64,000 bases of DNA from an uncultured Lentisphaerota bacterium (lineage in GTDB: Bacteria > Verrucomicrobiota > Lentisphaeria > Oligosphaerales > CAITYL01): NCBI GenBank assembly GCA_903921725.1, contig CAIXRA010000025.1, forward strand, positions 1 through 64,000, written 5' to 3'. Positions 41,767-51,202 of the stretch are shown in pieces (position 1 is the first letter of the stretch; every line of letters starts with the position of its first letter). A program made the position numbers and the translations under genes. The notes below the pieces were generated by a model. It worked only from the letters and a program-made list of their open reading frames with translations. It searched no databases and was not told the origin of the DNA.

Positions 41767-44559
41767 TCAGTCGGCAAAAATGACCTGGTTGTTGATCATC
41801 ATCTCCCGCAGGCGGCTGGCATTGTCGTCCACCTTTGGCTTGGGAAGCATCCACTCCGGAACGGCATTCCGGCGCGGCGCGGCGGCATTGAAATCGATTC
41901 CGCTCAGCGCCGACAGGTGGACGGCCACCTCGCCGGCTCCGGCGAGAGTCCCCTGCAACATCCCGCCGTCCACCCGCGCACGCCGCAGAAGGAAAGAGCC
42001 GTCGCACCCCATCAAAGCCCGCGCATCGCCGGGGCCGGGCTTCGCCTCCGCCCCGCCCTTTCCCGCAACACGGACCTCTAACACCTTCGCCATGGGAATG
42101 ACCATCGCACCGCCAAAGCCCGTTTCCAGCCTGAATTTGCCGTCCGCCAGTCCCGCCAGCCGTCCCGACACGGCGTCCCCGCCCGCCAGGATGAGTACGT
42201 CCTGCCCCGACTCCACGGCCGCGGCCTGGAGCGGAATCCGGCCGTTCCATGTGGAGATGCGGATATTGCGGAATTCCGTCCTCCTGCCGCCCGAGCTGCC
42301 CATGTGGAAAAAATTCAACGGATCCAGCGCATCCTCCACGCCCGCAAACTCCCCGGCAAGCGTTCCGTTGAGCAGGATTGCGCCACGGCGCGCCCGGCGG
42401 TCCGCCAGCAGCACGACATGAAGACGGTTCCCGCCCGCCTTCAAAAGACGCCGGTATTCGTCCGATGATGCCAACCGTTTCGTCTTTGTCGAGGCCGTGC
42501 CCTCCTTCGTTTTCGACGTCCACTCCACGATCAGCCCGCCGTAATCGACATTCATCCGGCACCCAGCCGTATTGCCGGCACCCATGTTGGACATGCGGCC
42601 GTCCTTGCCGAACAGCCCGCAGGAGAAGCCGAACATCGAGTCATAGCCCGGCATCGCGGACGCCGTGTCCCAGGTCACGTCAAACTCAAGCCGTACTGCA
42701 TCCGGAAGCTCCGCCACATCACGCGCCGCGCCTCCGCCTCCGTTCTTGGCGGTGATGCGCAGCACGCGGTCCTCGATGTTGAACAGGCCGGCCGTCTGCA
42801 TTCCCTGCCACCAAACCCAGGGAACCCAGCCGGCGCCGGCATCCGGCCCCCTGTAGCAGACTCGCCCGAATTCGTCCGGAAATAGCTGCCGGATCCGGCC
42901 CCGGTCCACTTGCAGCCGCCCCGCGTACCAGGTGTCGAGCACGAGACGCTTGTCATCCAGCGACACCAGTTCACCGGGCAGCCGGTCGCCATTGTCCAAA
43001 ACCACCGCATCCCGCCCGTCCCGCCGCTCCGGTGCCGGACGTTCCTTCAGCACGACAGTCCGCAGGCCGCAGCCGGCAAAGGGCAACGCCGCGCCGGCCG
43101 CATGCGGCCAGACCGCCGAGCCGTTCCCGTCCGCCGACAGCGCCGTCAACTCCCCGCACAGCCGAGAACCGCCGTCGAACGTCAGCTGGTCTGCCGGCTG
43201 GCGTGCGGCCTCCGCGCCCGCCGAACCGTACAGACTGAACTCCATTTTCTCCAGCGCCGCCAGCGGAACCGCAAACGGACCGAAATTCTCGCTCGTGCCC
43301 GACAGCGCGCCGCCGCGGAGGCCGGACAGGCATAGCGTCACCACGCCCGAACCGCCCGCAAGCGTGGCACGGAGATCGCCCACCCGTAGACGCGCCACCT
43401 CCGCGCCTTTTCCCGAAAAGCGCAACGACTCCACGGCGGCGGGCGGGAAGCGAAGTTTGGCGTAGGACGTCTCCAACAGGTACACGCCTTTGACGAGGCC
43501 CGTGAGTTTTCCCGAGACATGATCCCCCGACACCAACTGCAGCTCATCCTCCGCCGGTGCCGGGCCGGACAGCGTGGAGGCGGACGGCAGCACGCCGTCC
43601 CACCGGGTTACCCGGATGCGGGAAACCTGAAAGGGTGTCTCGGTCTCCCCCGGCGCTTGCGGGGAAAAAACCATCCGGTCGCCGCTCAGCTTCTTGTCGT
43701 CGGCGGCTTTCCAGGAAAGAGTGGCGGTCCGGACACCGTTCAGCTCCACCGTACAGGTGCGCTTCTTCCGATCCAGAAAAAGCTCCATCCGCCGTACCGA
43801 CGGTACCAGTCCGGAGGCAAGCGAAACGGAAAGCCTGCGCGAACCGCCGAACCAGCCGGACAACTGCCGCTCCTCAAGTTCCCAACGAATGCCCGCAATA
43901 CCGCCGTCCTCCGGGCCGGAGCAAAGGCTGACGGACGCGGTGACACCCGCCCCGGCAGACAGATCAAAACCGACCCGCAACGCCGCCTCCTTCGCCAGTT
44001 CCGGAATGACGTGGAACACCGAAAAGCATTCCGCAGGCACACAAACCAGCGTGCCGCCCTGGAAATCCCAGCTCTTTTTGGATTCGGAAGCGCGTGCGGC
44101 GGACTTCCATTCGCCCGCCTCCTTCGGCCCTTCATAAAAGATGGCACCCTCGTCCTTCAGCATCTCCACCGAGGCGACCATTGTCCTCTTCAGCGTGAGC
44201 GTCCCCGCATACCAAGTGTCCATCTTCAGCGCCTGTGCATCAAGGGAGCGGACATCGCCCGTCAGAGAGTCGCCGTTGGTCAGCTTCACGGAAGCGCGGG
44301 GGTTCCTCATCCCCTGCAGCGGCGGACGCCCCCGCAAGAAGGCGGCATAAAGAGCTTCCGTGGAAAAGCCCGCCAACGGCCCCGCAGACCATCGCAGCGC
44401 CCCGCCCTGCGGCGTCAGCGACTCAAGCGCCCCCCGCAGCACGTCCCCATCCCGGTAGACCAGGAAATCGGAGGGCGTCCCGCCGTCTCCGGCCAGGGCG
44501 GCGCCGGCCAGCAGCAGGAACAGGGACGCCAGCGCGCCGAATGTCCGTAATTTGCGCAT
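41767..44559 (-). CDS. Large secreted LamG-like protein with repeated NGD modules
   Basis: ATG 44559 has AGGAGG just upstream; the 930-residue product has a signal peptide (about 1-24). It is built of two LamG-like sandwiches separated and flanked by NGD modules. Module signatures are LTNGDSLTGDVRSLDAQ, LVSGDHVSGKLTGL, LDNGDRLPGELVSLDDK and LAGGDAVSGRLAGL, several followed by the block LDTWYAG. It looks like an internal duplication of the shorter downstream paralogue. Likely periplasmic or surface-bound. The ligand is unknown. It is co-transcribed with moxR and the Bat-like genes upstream. Confidence 0.78.
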   Translation of the reverse strand: MRKLRTFGALASLFLLLAGAALAGDGGTPSDFLVYRDGDVLRGALESLTPQGGALRWSAGPLAGFSTEALYAAFLRGRPPLQGMRNPRASVKLTNGDSLTGDVRSLDAQALKMDTWYAGTLTLKRTMVASVEMLKDEGAIFYEGPKEAGEWKSAARASESKKSWDFQGGTLVCVPAECFSVFHVIPELAKEAALRVGFDLSAGAGVTASVSLCSGPEDGGIAGIRWELEERQLSGWFGGSRRLSVSLASGLVPSVRRMELFLDRKKRTCTVELNGVRTATLSWKAADDKKLSGDRMVFSPQAPGETETPFQVSRIRVTRWDGVLPSASTLSGPAPAEDELQLVSGDHVSGKLTGLVKGVYLLETSYAKLRFPPAAVESLRFSGKGAEVARLRVGDLRATLAGGSGVVTLCLSGLRGGALSGTSENFGPFAVPLAALEKMEFSLYGSAGAEAARQPADQLTFDGGSRLCGELTALSADGNGSAVWPHAAGAALPFAGCGLRTVVLKERPAPERRDGRDAVVLDNGDRLPGELVSLDDKRLVLDTWYAGRLQVDRGRIRQLFPDEFGRVCYRGPDAGAGWVPWVWWQGMQTAGLFNIEDRVLRITAKNGGGGAARDVAELPDAVRLEFDVTWDTASAMPGYDSMFGFSCGLFGKDGRMSNMGAGNTAGCRMNVDYGGLIVEWTSKTKEGTASTKTKRLASSDEYRRLLKAGGNRLHVVLLADRRARRGAILLNGTLAGEFAGVEDALDPLNFFHMGSSGGRRTEFRNIRISTWNGRIPLQAAAVESGQDVLILAGGDAVSGRLAGLADGKFRLETGFGGAMVIPMAKVLEVRVAGKGGAEAKPGPGDARALMGCDGSFLLRRARVDGGMLQGTLAGAGEVAVHLSALSGIDFNAAAPRRNAVPEWMLPKPKVDDNASRLREMMINNQVIFAD

Positions 44560-44617
44560 GCCCCTCCTTCCGCTTTTCATGCCATGTTCGGATGCGGTCC
44601 GTTCCGCCGCTCCGCGG

Positions 44618-45625
44618 TCACCGTTCGTAAATGGGCAGAAACCGGTAATTCAGCGCCAGTGAAAGCAGCGCCGTGCTCGTGCAGAACATAGCCCCGTTCT
44701 GCCCTTCCCACGAACCGTCGGCGCCCTGCGTTTCCTGCAGGTTCTTCAGGTTCAGCGCGTTCCACTTCTTCCACATCTTCATATCGGCCCGGAAATAGGC
44801 CTGCGCGGAGTAGTACAGGTAATAGAAGAGGTAGCTGCCCCCGCCGGAGTCGTCACCGCTCCGCAGGAGCGCGCCCCAGGCGCCGCGGAACAGCTTGCTG
44901 TCCTTCTGCCCCGTCAGCGCCGAAACCAGCGTCGCGATCGCGTTGCGCGGGCCGCTCCCGCCGCCGCGGGACGTATAGCCGATGTCCCCGTTTTCGTCCT
45001 GACACTCCTTGTAGTACGCCAGTGCCCGCTTCAGCGCCGCGTCCGGCACCGCAATCCCCGCGTTGCGCGCCGCCATCAGCGCCACCACCTGCGCGCCGGA
45101 AATCGTCGTGTCCGCGTCGTCCGCTTCGGGCGAGTAGCGCCAGGCGCCGTGCGGGTTGTTCTTCTGGGAAACGAGGATGAGCGTCACCGCCTTCTTCAGC
45201 GCCGGCCCGATCCGCGGGTCGTTCACCGCGCCGTACGCCTCCGCCAGCGCCAGCGTCGCAAAGCCGTGGTGGTACATCGAGGAGCCCATGTAGCCAGTCT
45301 TCGCGTCCTGGGACGCCAGGATTCCGTCGACCGCCCTCTTCACCGCCGACGCGTACGGGCCGGAGTTGGGGTCCTCCCCGTGCGCCAGCAGCGCCAGCAG
45401 CGCCAGCCCGGTGATGCCCGGGCCGGATTCGTAACTGTTGCGGCCGCCGTCAACCTCCCCCTTTTCCAGCGTCCGCGCCAGCCAGTTCAGCCCGCGCGCA
45501 TAAATCGCCTCCACCTCCGACGGCACCTGGTCGCCGTAATAGGGCGTGGAATCCTCCGCGCGCACCGCCGTGCCGGCCAGCATCACCACCGCCGCCACGA
45601 AAAAACATGGTTGAAACCACCGCAT
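44618..45625 (-). CDS. Secreted squalene-cyclase-like repeat protein of the Bat-like operon
   Basis: ATG 45625 lies six bases after GGGAGGGG, and a signal peptide follows (about 1-23, ending VRA). The 335-residue product has repeated alpha-alpha hairpins with the QW-like pattern of prenyltransferase/squalene-cyclase folds (GLNWLARTLEKGEVDGG, GILASQDAKTGYMGSSMYHH, LKNLQETQGADGSWEGQNGA). No catalytic DxDD is evident. Such proteins regularly follow MoxR/BatA genes in Planctomycetes and Verrucomicrobia. A structural or binding role is likely. Confidence 0.82.
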   Translation of the reverse strand: MRWFQPCFFVAAVVMLAGTAVRAEDSTPYYGDQVPSEVEAIYARGLNWLARTLEKGEVDGGRNSYESGPGITGLALLALLAHGEDPNSGPYASAVKRAVDGILASQDAKTGYMGSSMYHHGFATLALAEAYGAVNDPRIGPALKKAVTLILVSQKNNPHGAWRYSPEADDADTTISGAQVVALMAARNAGIAVPDAALKRALAYYKECQDENGDIGYTSRGGGSGPRNAIATLVSALTGQKDSKLFRGAWGALLRSGDDSGGGSYLFYYLYYSAQAYFRADMKMWKKWNALNLKNLQETQGADGSWEGQNGAMFCTSTALLSLALNYRFLPIYER

Positions 45626-45686
45626 TGTCATCCCCTCCCGTAAAAATCCCGCACGCACTGTCCGTGCTTCTGCCTTCTGCCTTCCC

Positions 45687-48600
45687 CTACTTCCCCTTCT
45701 CCTCCGACGCATTGAAGAACGCCTCGATGGCGTCGCGGTATTCCTCCGGCAGCCCCGTGGTCACGCCCGCCCCCTTCTTCACGCTGCCCGCCTCGCCGTC
45801 GCCGCCGCCAGCGCCCGTGTAGGAACCGGCCTTGCCGCCCGCCCCCTCCTGGCCCTGGCCCGGCTGTCCGCCCGGCATCATCCCCATCATCTCCATCATC
45901 TTCTGCATGGCCTGCTGCTGCTGTTTGCCGCCCTTTTTCTTGCTGCCTTCCAGCGCCTTCGCAATCGCCTCGACCACCACCGTCTGCGCGGCCACCGTCT
46001 CCGAACCCGTTTCCGGCTTGCGCAGCAACCCCGTCGTCTCGTCCATCACCCCGCTGATCTGGTCCAGAAATTTGTCAATCTTCGGATCGCCCTTGCTCTT
46101 CTCCTTCAGCTTGACCACATCCTTCGACAGCGTGTCCTGCTTCGCGGCCAGGGCGCCCGCCAGCTTCCCATGCTCCTCCGGTTTCGCCGACGCTTTCCGT
46201 TCCTCCAGCGCACGCGTCTCCTCGCGCAGGCTCTCCTCCTGCACCCGCGCCCGCATCAGGCCGAAGATCAGCGCGGGATCCGTGTTGTCCTGTTGCCCCT
46301 GGCCCTGCCCCTCGCCGCCCTCGCCTTCCTCCTGCTGGTCCAGCATGGCCGCCCAGTCGTTGAACTTCTTCTCCAGCGCCAGCGCGTCCGGAATCGACAC
46401 CGCCGCCAGATTCCCCAGCAACTTCGTGTCCAGCGCCTTCTGCGCCTCCAGTACGTCCGGCTCAGTCATCGCCTGGCGCACCTCGTCGTACTTCGCCTCC
46501 TGCGTGCGGTTGAAGAACCCGGCCAGGTCATCGCGGATGTGCTGGGCCTCGGTCCGCCCCGCCTTCTGGTCGTCATGCATGCGGACGAACTCCACCTTCA
46601 CGGGTGCCGGCAGCTCCTCCGGAAGCATCCCCGCCGTAGCGGGCAGCACCTTCTTCAGGTTGGCGGCGATTCCACCCTCCGTCTTCGCCACCGCCTTCAG
46701 GCGGTTCACAAAATTGCGCGCCGCCATGTTCTGCGAGGACTTGTCCCCCTTCTTCTGCATCTGGCGCATCGCCTCCAGCGCCTGCCGCATCTCCTCGACC
46801 GCCTTCTCGATATCCTCGCGCCGCGGCTGTTCCTCGCCCTGCGCCTGCGCCTGCGCCATCTCCTGCGACGCGGCCTGCATCTGCCCGCCCGCCAGCTGCT
46901 TCATCTCCGCCGCCAGCTTCGCCCATTCCTGTAGCAGCTTGTCCGGAACGTCCTTGTTGCGCAAGGCCTCCTTCGCCAAGTCGCCCAGCTCCTTCGCCAG
47001 CTCCTCCATCCGCTGCGCGGTCGCCCGCTCCGCGCGTTCGTCACTCTTCAGCGCCTCCGTCGTGCGCTCGTTGGTCAGCTCCGCCGCCTTCTGCGCGGCA
47101 AGCTCCATCTCCGACTGCAGCAGGCGCTCCTGCTCCCGCGACGCCTCGTCCAAGCGCGCCAGGATCCCCTGGAGCTGCTGCTGGAGCAGCTTCGCGTGCT
47201 CGGCCCGGCTCAGGATCACCACCCGGTAGACCGGCGACTGCACCGGCTTGCGCCCGGGGAAATAATCGACGACCGACGCCTGCATGCTCACCGTCACGTC
47301 CTCCGGTAGCCCGAGGATGGAGGGCGCGAAACGGTACGTGCCTTCCGCCGCCGCCTTGTCCGGCCCGCACGCCCCCAACGGCGTCGAGTAGCGGATCTCC
47401 GGCAGCCCCCGCGCATCGTTCTTCTCCATCCACCATTCCACCCACAGTTTCTTCAGGCCGTAATCGTCCGCCCCCGCCGCCTTGAACTCCACCACCTCGT
47501 CGGCCAGGATCGCCACCGCGCCCGCAATCCCCTCGCAGCGCAGCGACGGCTCCGCGTCCGCCTCCACCTGCACCTCCAGCTTGTACGGAGCCGCGCACGC
47601 CAAGCCGTACCGATCCGTCCAGGAAAACTCGACCACGCCCGGCTCCGGCATCTTCGGTGCCAACTTCTCCACCGCGCAGGCGGCCGTTGTGAACCGCGCG
47701 CCCTTCAGCGACGTCTTCAGGTCGACGCCGTTCTTCGCCGAGGCTGAGGCCAGCAGCCGGTCCGCCGTGCCGCAGAACGCGACCGTGCTCCCCGCCAGCA
47801 GCTTCATCCGCCCCAGTTCCGCCTCCTGCTGGCGCGGCTTGAGCAGTAGATAATCCGGCAGCGAGACATTCGCCGCGACACTCTTCAACTCCGGCCGGCG
47901 CATCGGGATGATCCGGATGCTGCGCGACACGTCGCCGATCCGCAGCCGCATCGTCTCCTGCCGCGTCTGCCCCGGCACCTCGAAGCGCGCCGCGCCGCCG
48001 CGGATCTCCGCCACGACCTGCATCTGGTTCCCAACCTGGCAGGACGCCTGCACCGGCTTCCACACCGTCGAGGCCGCCAGCCGGCAGGCCAGCGTGAACT
48101 TCTCGCCGTGCGCCACCACCAGTTCGCCGGGAATCGCCTCGATACTCACGAACGTGTAGCGCGGCGTGTCCGACAGTGGGTTCAGCAGGCGCCGCAGCGC
48201 GTTGCGCCCGGCATCCGGCGCCAGCACGAACGCCGCCGCGACCAGCCCCAGCAGCACCGCGCCGGCCACCAGCCAGCGCCGCGTCCGCCGCGTCTCGACC
48301 GCTTTCTTGAAGTCGTACTTCTCCGCCTCCGTCGCCACCTGCTGGATTGCCGCGCGCCGCAGGGCCGGCGAGAAGTTGCGGTTCTCGCCCTCGCCCGCCA
48401 GTTCCACCGCGCCCAGCAGCCGGTCGCCCAGCCGCGGATAATGCCGCTGCACCAGCCGCGCCAAAGCCCGCGCATCCCGGCGGTGCCACAGCCAGTTCCG
48501 CATCCAGCGCGACGAGCCCCAGGCCGCCGCCGCCACAAAGCCCGCCAGCACCGCCAGACGCAGCCACAGCGGCGTGTCCCAGAAACGGTCGGAGGCGAAC

Positions 48601-48749
48601 ACCAGCGCGAACCCCAGCAGCAACCCGCAAAGCCCGCCCAGCACCGCCGCCAGCGTCTCCACCGCGCGCAGCCGCCCCTCGAACTCGCGCAACCGCGAGG
48701 CCAGCCCTTCCGGCAGCTCCAGTTTCGGTTTGTCCTGTTCCGCGCTCAT
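45687..48749 (-). CDS. DUF4175-like large membrane protein with coiled-coil region
   Basis: The 1020-residue protein has three hydrophobic segments (about 35-53, 62-80, 158-178), then beta-rich periplasmic domains (about 190-540), a long Gln/Glu/Ala coiled coil (about 550-720) and a Gly/Gln-rich end (GGQPGQGQEGAGGKAG). This is the layout of DUF4175 proteins found in BatA-type operons. GGAGC precedes ATG 48749. It probably bridges the membrane and the periplasmic scaffold proteins encoded downstream. No enzyme motif is seen. Confidence 0.8.
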   Translation of the reverse strand: MSAEQDKPKLELPEGLASRLREFEGRLRAVETLAAVLGGLCGLLLGFALVFASDRFWDTPLWLRLAVLAGFVAAAAWGSSRWMRNWLWHRRDARALARLVQRHYPRLGDRLLGAVELAGEGENRNFSPALRRAAIQQVATEAEKYDFKKAVETRRTRRWLVAGAVLLGLVAAAFVLAPDAGRNALRRLLNPLSDTPRYTFVSIEAIPGELVVAHGEKFTLACRLAASTVWKPVQASCQVGNQMQVVAEIRGGAARFEVPGQTRQETMRLRIGDVSRSIRIIPMRRPELKSVAANVSLPDYLLLKPRQQEAELGRMKLLAGSTVAFCGTADRLLASASAKNGVDLKTSLKGARFTTAACAVEKLAPKMPEPGVVEFSWTDRYGLACAAPYKLEVQVEADAEPSLRCEGIAGAVAILADEVVEFKAAGADDYGLKKLWVEWWMEKNDARGLPEIRYSTPLGACGPDKAAAEGTYRFAPSILGLPEDVTVSMQASVVDYFPGRKPVQSPVYRVVILSRAEHAKLLQQQLQGILARLDEASREQERLLQSEMELAAQKAAELTNERTTEALKSDERAERATAQRMEELAKELGDLAKEALRNKDVPDKLLQEWAKLAAEMKQLAGGQMQAASQEMAQAQAQGEEQPRREDIEKAVEEMRQALEAMRQMQKKGDKSSQNMAARNFVNRLKAVAKTEGGIAANLKKVLPATAGMLPEELPAPVKVEFVRMHDDQKAGRTEAQHIRDDLAGFFNRTQEAKYDEVRQAMTEPDVLEAQKALDTKLLGNLAAVSIPDALALEKKFNDWAAMLDQQEEGEGGEGQGQGQQDNTDPALIFGLMRARVQEESLREETRALEERKASAKPEEHGKLAGALAAKQDTLSKDVVKLKEKSKGDPKIDKFLDQISGVMDETTGLLRKPETGSETVAAQTVVVEAIAKALEGSKKKGGKQQQQAMQKMMEMMGMMPGGQPGQGQEGAGGKAGSYTGAGGGDGEAGSVKKGAGVTTGLPEEYRDAIEAFFNASEEKGK

Positions 48750-48796
48750 AAAAGCTCCGCTTTTTAATTATTCGATGGCCGTCGAAGCCTGTCTTT

Positions 48797-48828
48797 CGTT
48801 CTGCGTTCTGCGTTCTGCGTTCTGCGTT
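48797..48828. repeat. Tandem 7-bp repeat (CGTTCTG, four units)
   Basis: Four perfect CGTTCTG units (48797-48824) are followed by CGTTT, in the gap between two operon genes. Not part of a coding sequence. Confidence 0.85.
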
Positions 48829-48835
48829 TCCCGCC

Positions 48836-51052
48836 TTACAGTTTCCCCAGCAGCTTCCGGCCGGCCCAGTAGACGCCCAGCAGCAGCACCACCAGCGCGC
48901 CCCACAACGGATGGCACCACAGGCGGAACCGCTCCTCCTCCGGCTTCGGCTCCGGCAGCGCCTTGATCTCCTCGACGACCTTGTCCAGCTCCTGGTAAGT
49001 CCCGCAGCGCCCGCCCGTGATGTCCGCCAGCTCCCGCAACACGTCGGCCCGTGCCGGACGCCCCGTCTTCTCCGTCAGCGGCACCGCGACGGCCAGCGAG
49101 GAGAAGAGCTGCTTGCCCGTCTCACGGCAGCGCACCCGGACCTCGTATTTTCCGCCGGTGCGCGGCGTGAAGGCGCCCGCGAACGTGCCCCAGCCGCCGG
49201 CGTCCGGCGTCAGCTCCACCGTCTCCGTCCGCTTCTTCGCGTCCATGAGCTCGACCGTCACCGAGGCGTTCTCCAGCGGCGCGCCGCTCTGGCTGAACGC
49301 CGTGGCGTGCAGCGAGATGCGGTCGCCCGCCGCCGGATTCTCCGGTGTGTAGAAGAAGCGGATGCCGTCGCCGTACGCCAGGTGCCGCTGGTGCGCCATC
49401 CAGCGCACGACCTGTCCCCAGAAGCGGTAGTGGTACACGTCCTCCACGCCCCGGCGCCAGCGCCAGGCCGCGTCCGTGCCCATGAACAAAACCTTGCCGT
49501 TGCCCGCCTCGCGCGTCACGAGCAGCGGGACGGAGCCGAACTCGTTGCGCGCCTCGCCGTGCCGCGCCAGCACCTCCGCGCCCGGCTTGCTCTTCAGCAC
49601 GCCGGCATACCAGTAGAACCCCGGCAACCCCTTCCAGACCGCCTCGTTCTCCTCCGCGTTCGCCGCCAGGATCGTCAGCAGATGCCCGCGCCCCACGGTC
49701 GTCAGCAGCAGCTGGGATTCCATCCGCTGGCCGATTCCCTGCGGACGCTTCGGGTCCAGCACCACCGGCAGAAGCGCGTCCAGTTCCGTCTGCGCCAGTT
49801 CCGCCTGTTTGCCGAGCCTGCCCGGAAGAAAGATCAGGCCGCTGCCCTGCTGCTCCACCAACCCGCGGAGCTGTTTGGCCTGCTCCTCCGTGATGCCGCC
49901 CGCGCCGAGCCCGACGTCGCCGATGAACACCACGTCGAACTTCGACAGTTCGTCGCGCGTCGCGGGAAAATTCTTGATGTAGTGCGGCCCGTCGCCCGGT
50001 TCCATCCCCGGATGCAGCAGCAGGCAGCTCACGTCGATCCCCGGATCGCGTGCCAGGGCGTTGCGCAGATAACGGTACTCCCAGCGAGGTACGCTCTCAA
50101 TAAGCAGGACCTTGAGCTTCTCCCGCCGCAGCGACATCGAAAATTCACGGGCGTTGTTGTCCGCCAGCGTCTCCCCCGGCTCCACCGGGATCTTCAGCTT
50201 GAAACGGAACTGCCCCTCCGCCTTCGGCACCAGCACCACCGCCGACTGCACCTGCCCCTGGGCCGGCAGCACGATATCCTTCTTCGCCACCACCGAACCG
50301 TCCGGCCCCTCCAGCACCGCGGTCGTACGGACTTCGCGCGGCATCCGGCTCTGCACGGTGAACGGGATCGAAATGTGCTCGTCCATCAGCCCGTAGGCCG
50401 GCGCCATGACCGTCTGCAGCTCGATGTCCGGCAGGTACTGGTCGCTGCCCGCGACCACCGGATAGACCGGCGCCCCGCGCAGCCGCAGCCGCGTCGCAGC
50501 CGTCACCGGCGAACTGCCCCGGTTCCAGTCGCCGTCCGATACCAGCAGCACCGCGCGCAGGCCGGCACCCGCCCGCTTCATCGCCTCCTCCATCGCGGCG
50601 TTGAGGTCCGTCCCCGGATCCTCCGCCCCCGGCGGCGGCGCGGCGAACTCGGTCACCGTCACCCGGCATTTCGCCTCCAGCGGCTTCCAGAATTTCTTCT
50701 CCTTCTGCTCCTTCAGCCAGCTCTCGCGCGACTGCGCCTTAGCCAGCCCGCCGGCCTCCGCCACCACGTCCAGTGTCGCCATGCTGCCCGAGGAGTCGCA
50801 GAGCACCGCCACCAGCGGCTTCTCCGTCTGGTGGATCTGCCGCACCCGCTCCGGCTTCGCCAGCGTGAAGACCAGCAGCGCAACCACCACCACGCGCAGC
50901 GTCTCCAGAAAGATCATGCCGCGCGAGGAGCGCCCGACGACCCGCCCGCGGCGGACGTTCCACACGGAAAGCCAGACCGTCAGCGCCAGGACCACAGCCC
51001 CCGCCGCCAGCTTCCACGCCGCCCAGTCAAATGTCCAAAACGTGTTGCTCAT
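48836..51052 (-). CDS. Bat-like membrane protein with von Willebrand A domain (738 aa)
   Basis: Two membrane segments lie at the N-terminus (about 13-33, 46-63), then a von Willebrand A domain with MIDAS motif DSSGSM (about 86-91), a DGDWN block (about 176), a beta domain, a glutamine-amidotransferase-like fold (about 330-500) and a C-terminal membrane segment (about 715-735, LWGALVVLLLGVYWAG). This combination is typical of large PVC membrane proteins linked to MoxR. It presumably binds divalent metal and partner proteins on the periplasmic side. It is the second VWA gene of the operon. Confidence 0.85.
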   Translation of the reverse strand: MSNTFWTFDWAAWKLAAGAVVLALTVWLSVWNVRRGRVVGRSSRGMIFLETLRVVVVALLVFTLAKPERVRQIHQTEKPLVAVLCDSSGSMATLDVVAEAGGLAKAQSRESWLKEQKEKKFWKPLEAKCRVTVTEFAAPPPGAEDPGTDLNAAMEEAMKRAGAGLRAVLLVSDGDWNRGSSPVTAATRLRLRGAPVYPVVAGSDQYLPDIELQTVMAPAYGLMDEHISIPFTVQSRMPREVRTTAVLEGPDGSVVAKKDIVLPAQGQVQSAVVLVPKAEGQFRFKLKIPVEPGETLADNNAREFSMSLRREKLKVLLIESVPRWEYRYLRNALARDPGIDVSCLLLHPGMEPGDGPHYIKNFPATRDELSKFDVVFIGDVGLGAGGITEEQAKQLRGLVEQQGSGLIFLPGRLGKQAELAQTELDALLPVVLDPKRPQGIGQRMESQLLLTTVGRGHLLTILAANAEENEAVWKGLPGFYWYAGVLKSKPGAEVLARHGEARNEFGSVPLLVTREAGNGKVLFMGTDAAWRWRRGVEDVYHYRFWGQVVRWMAHQRHLAYGDGIRFFYTPENPAAGDRISLHATAFSQSGAPLENASVTVELMDAKKRTETVELTPDAGGWGTFAGAFTPRTGGKYEVRVRCRETGKQLFSSLAVAVPLTEKTGRPARADVLRELADITGGRCGTYQELDKVVEEIKALPEPKPEEERFRLWCHPLWGALVVLLLGVYWAGRKLLGKL

Positions 51053-51073
51053 TCACCCGCCTTGTTGTTCAGG

Positions 51074-51200
51074 TATCGGTCGGATCGGTCCGATCGGTCG
51101 GATCAGTCATCCGATTTTGCCGGGCGGGACATCCGCCCCTCCCCTTCGTTTTCTTCGTTGCCTTCTGTAAAAAAAACTCAGTGTCCTCTGTGCCCTCTGT
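51074..51200. repeat. Dispersed repeat segments between two operon genes
   Basis: The gap has GGTCGGATC-type palindromic repeats (51084-51115) and a block reading CTCTGTGCCCTCTGTGG (near 51185-51202). Both are of the low-complexity kind found in other gaps of this window. No gene is seen in the 150 bases. Confidence 0.6.
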
Positions 51201-51202
51201 GG

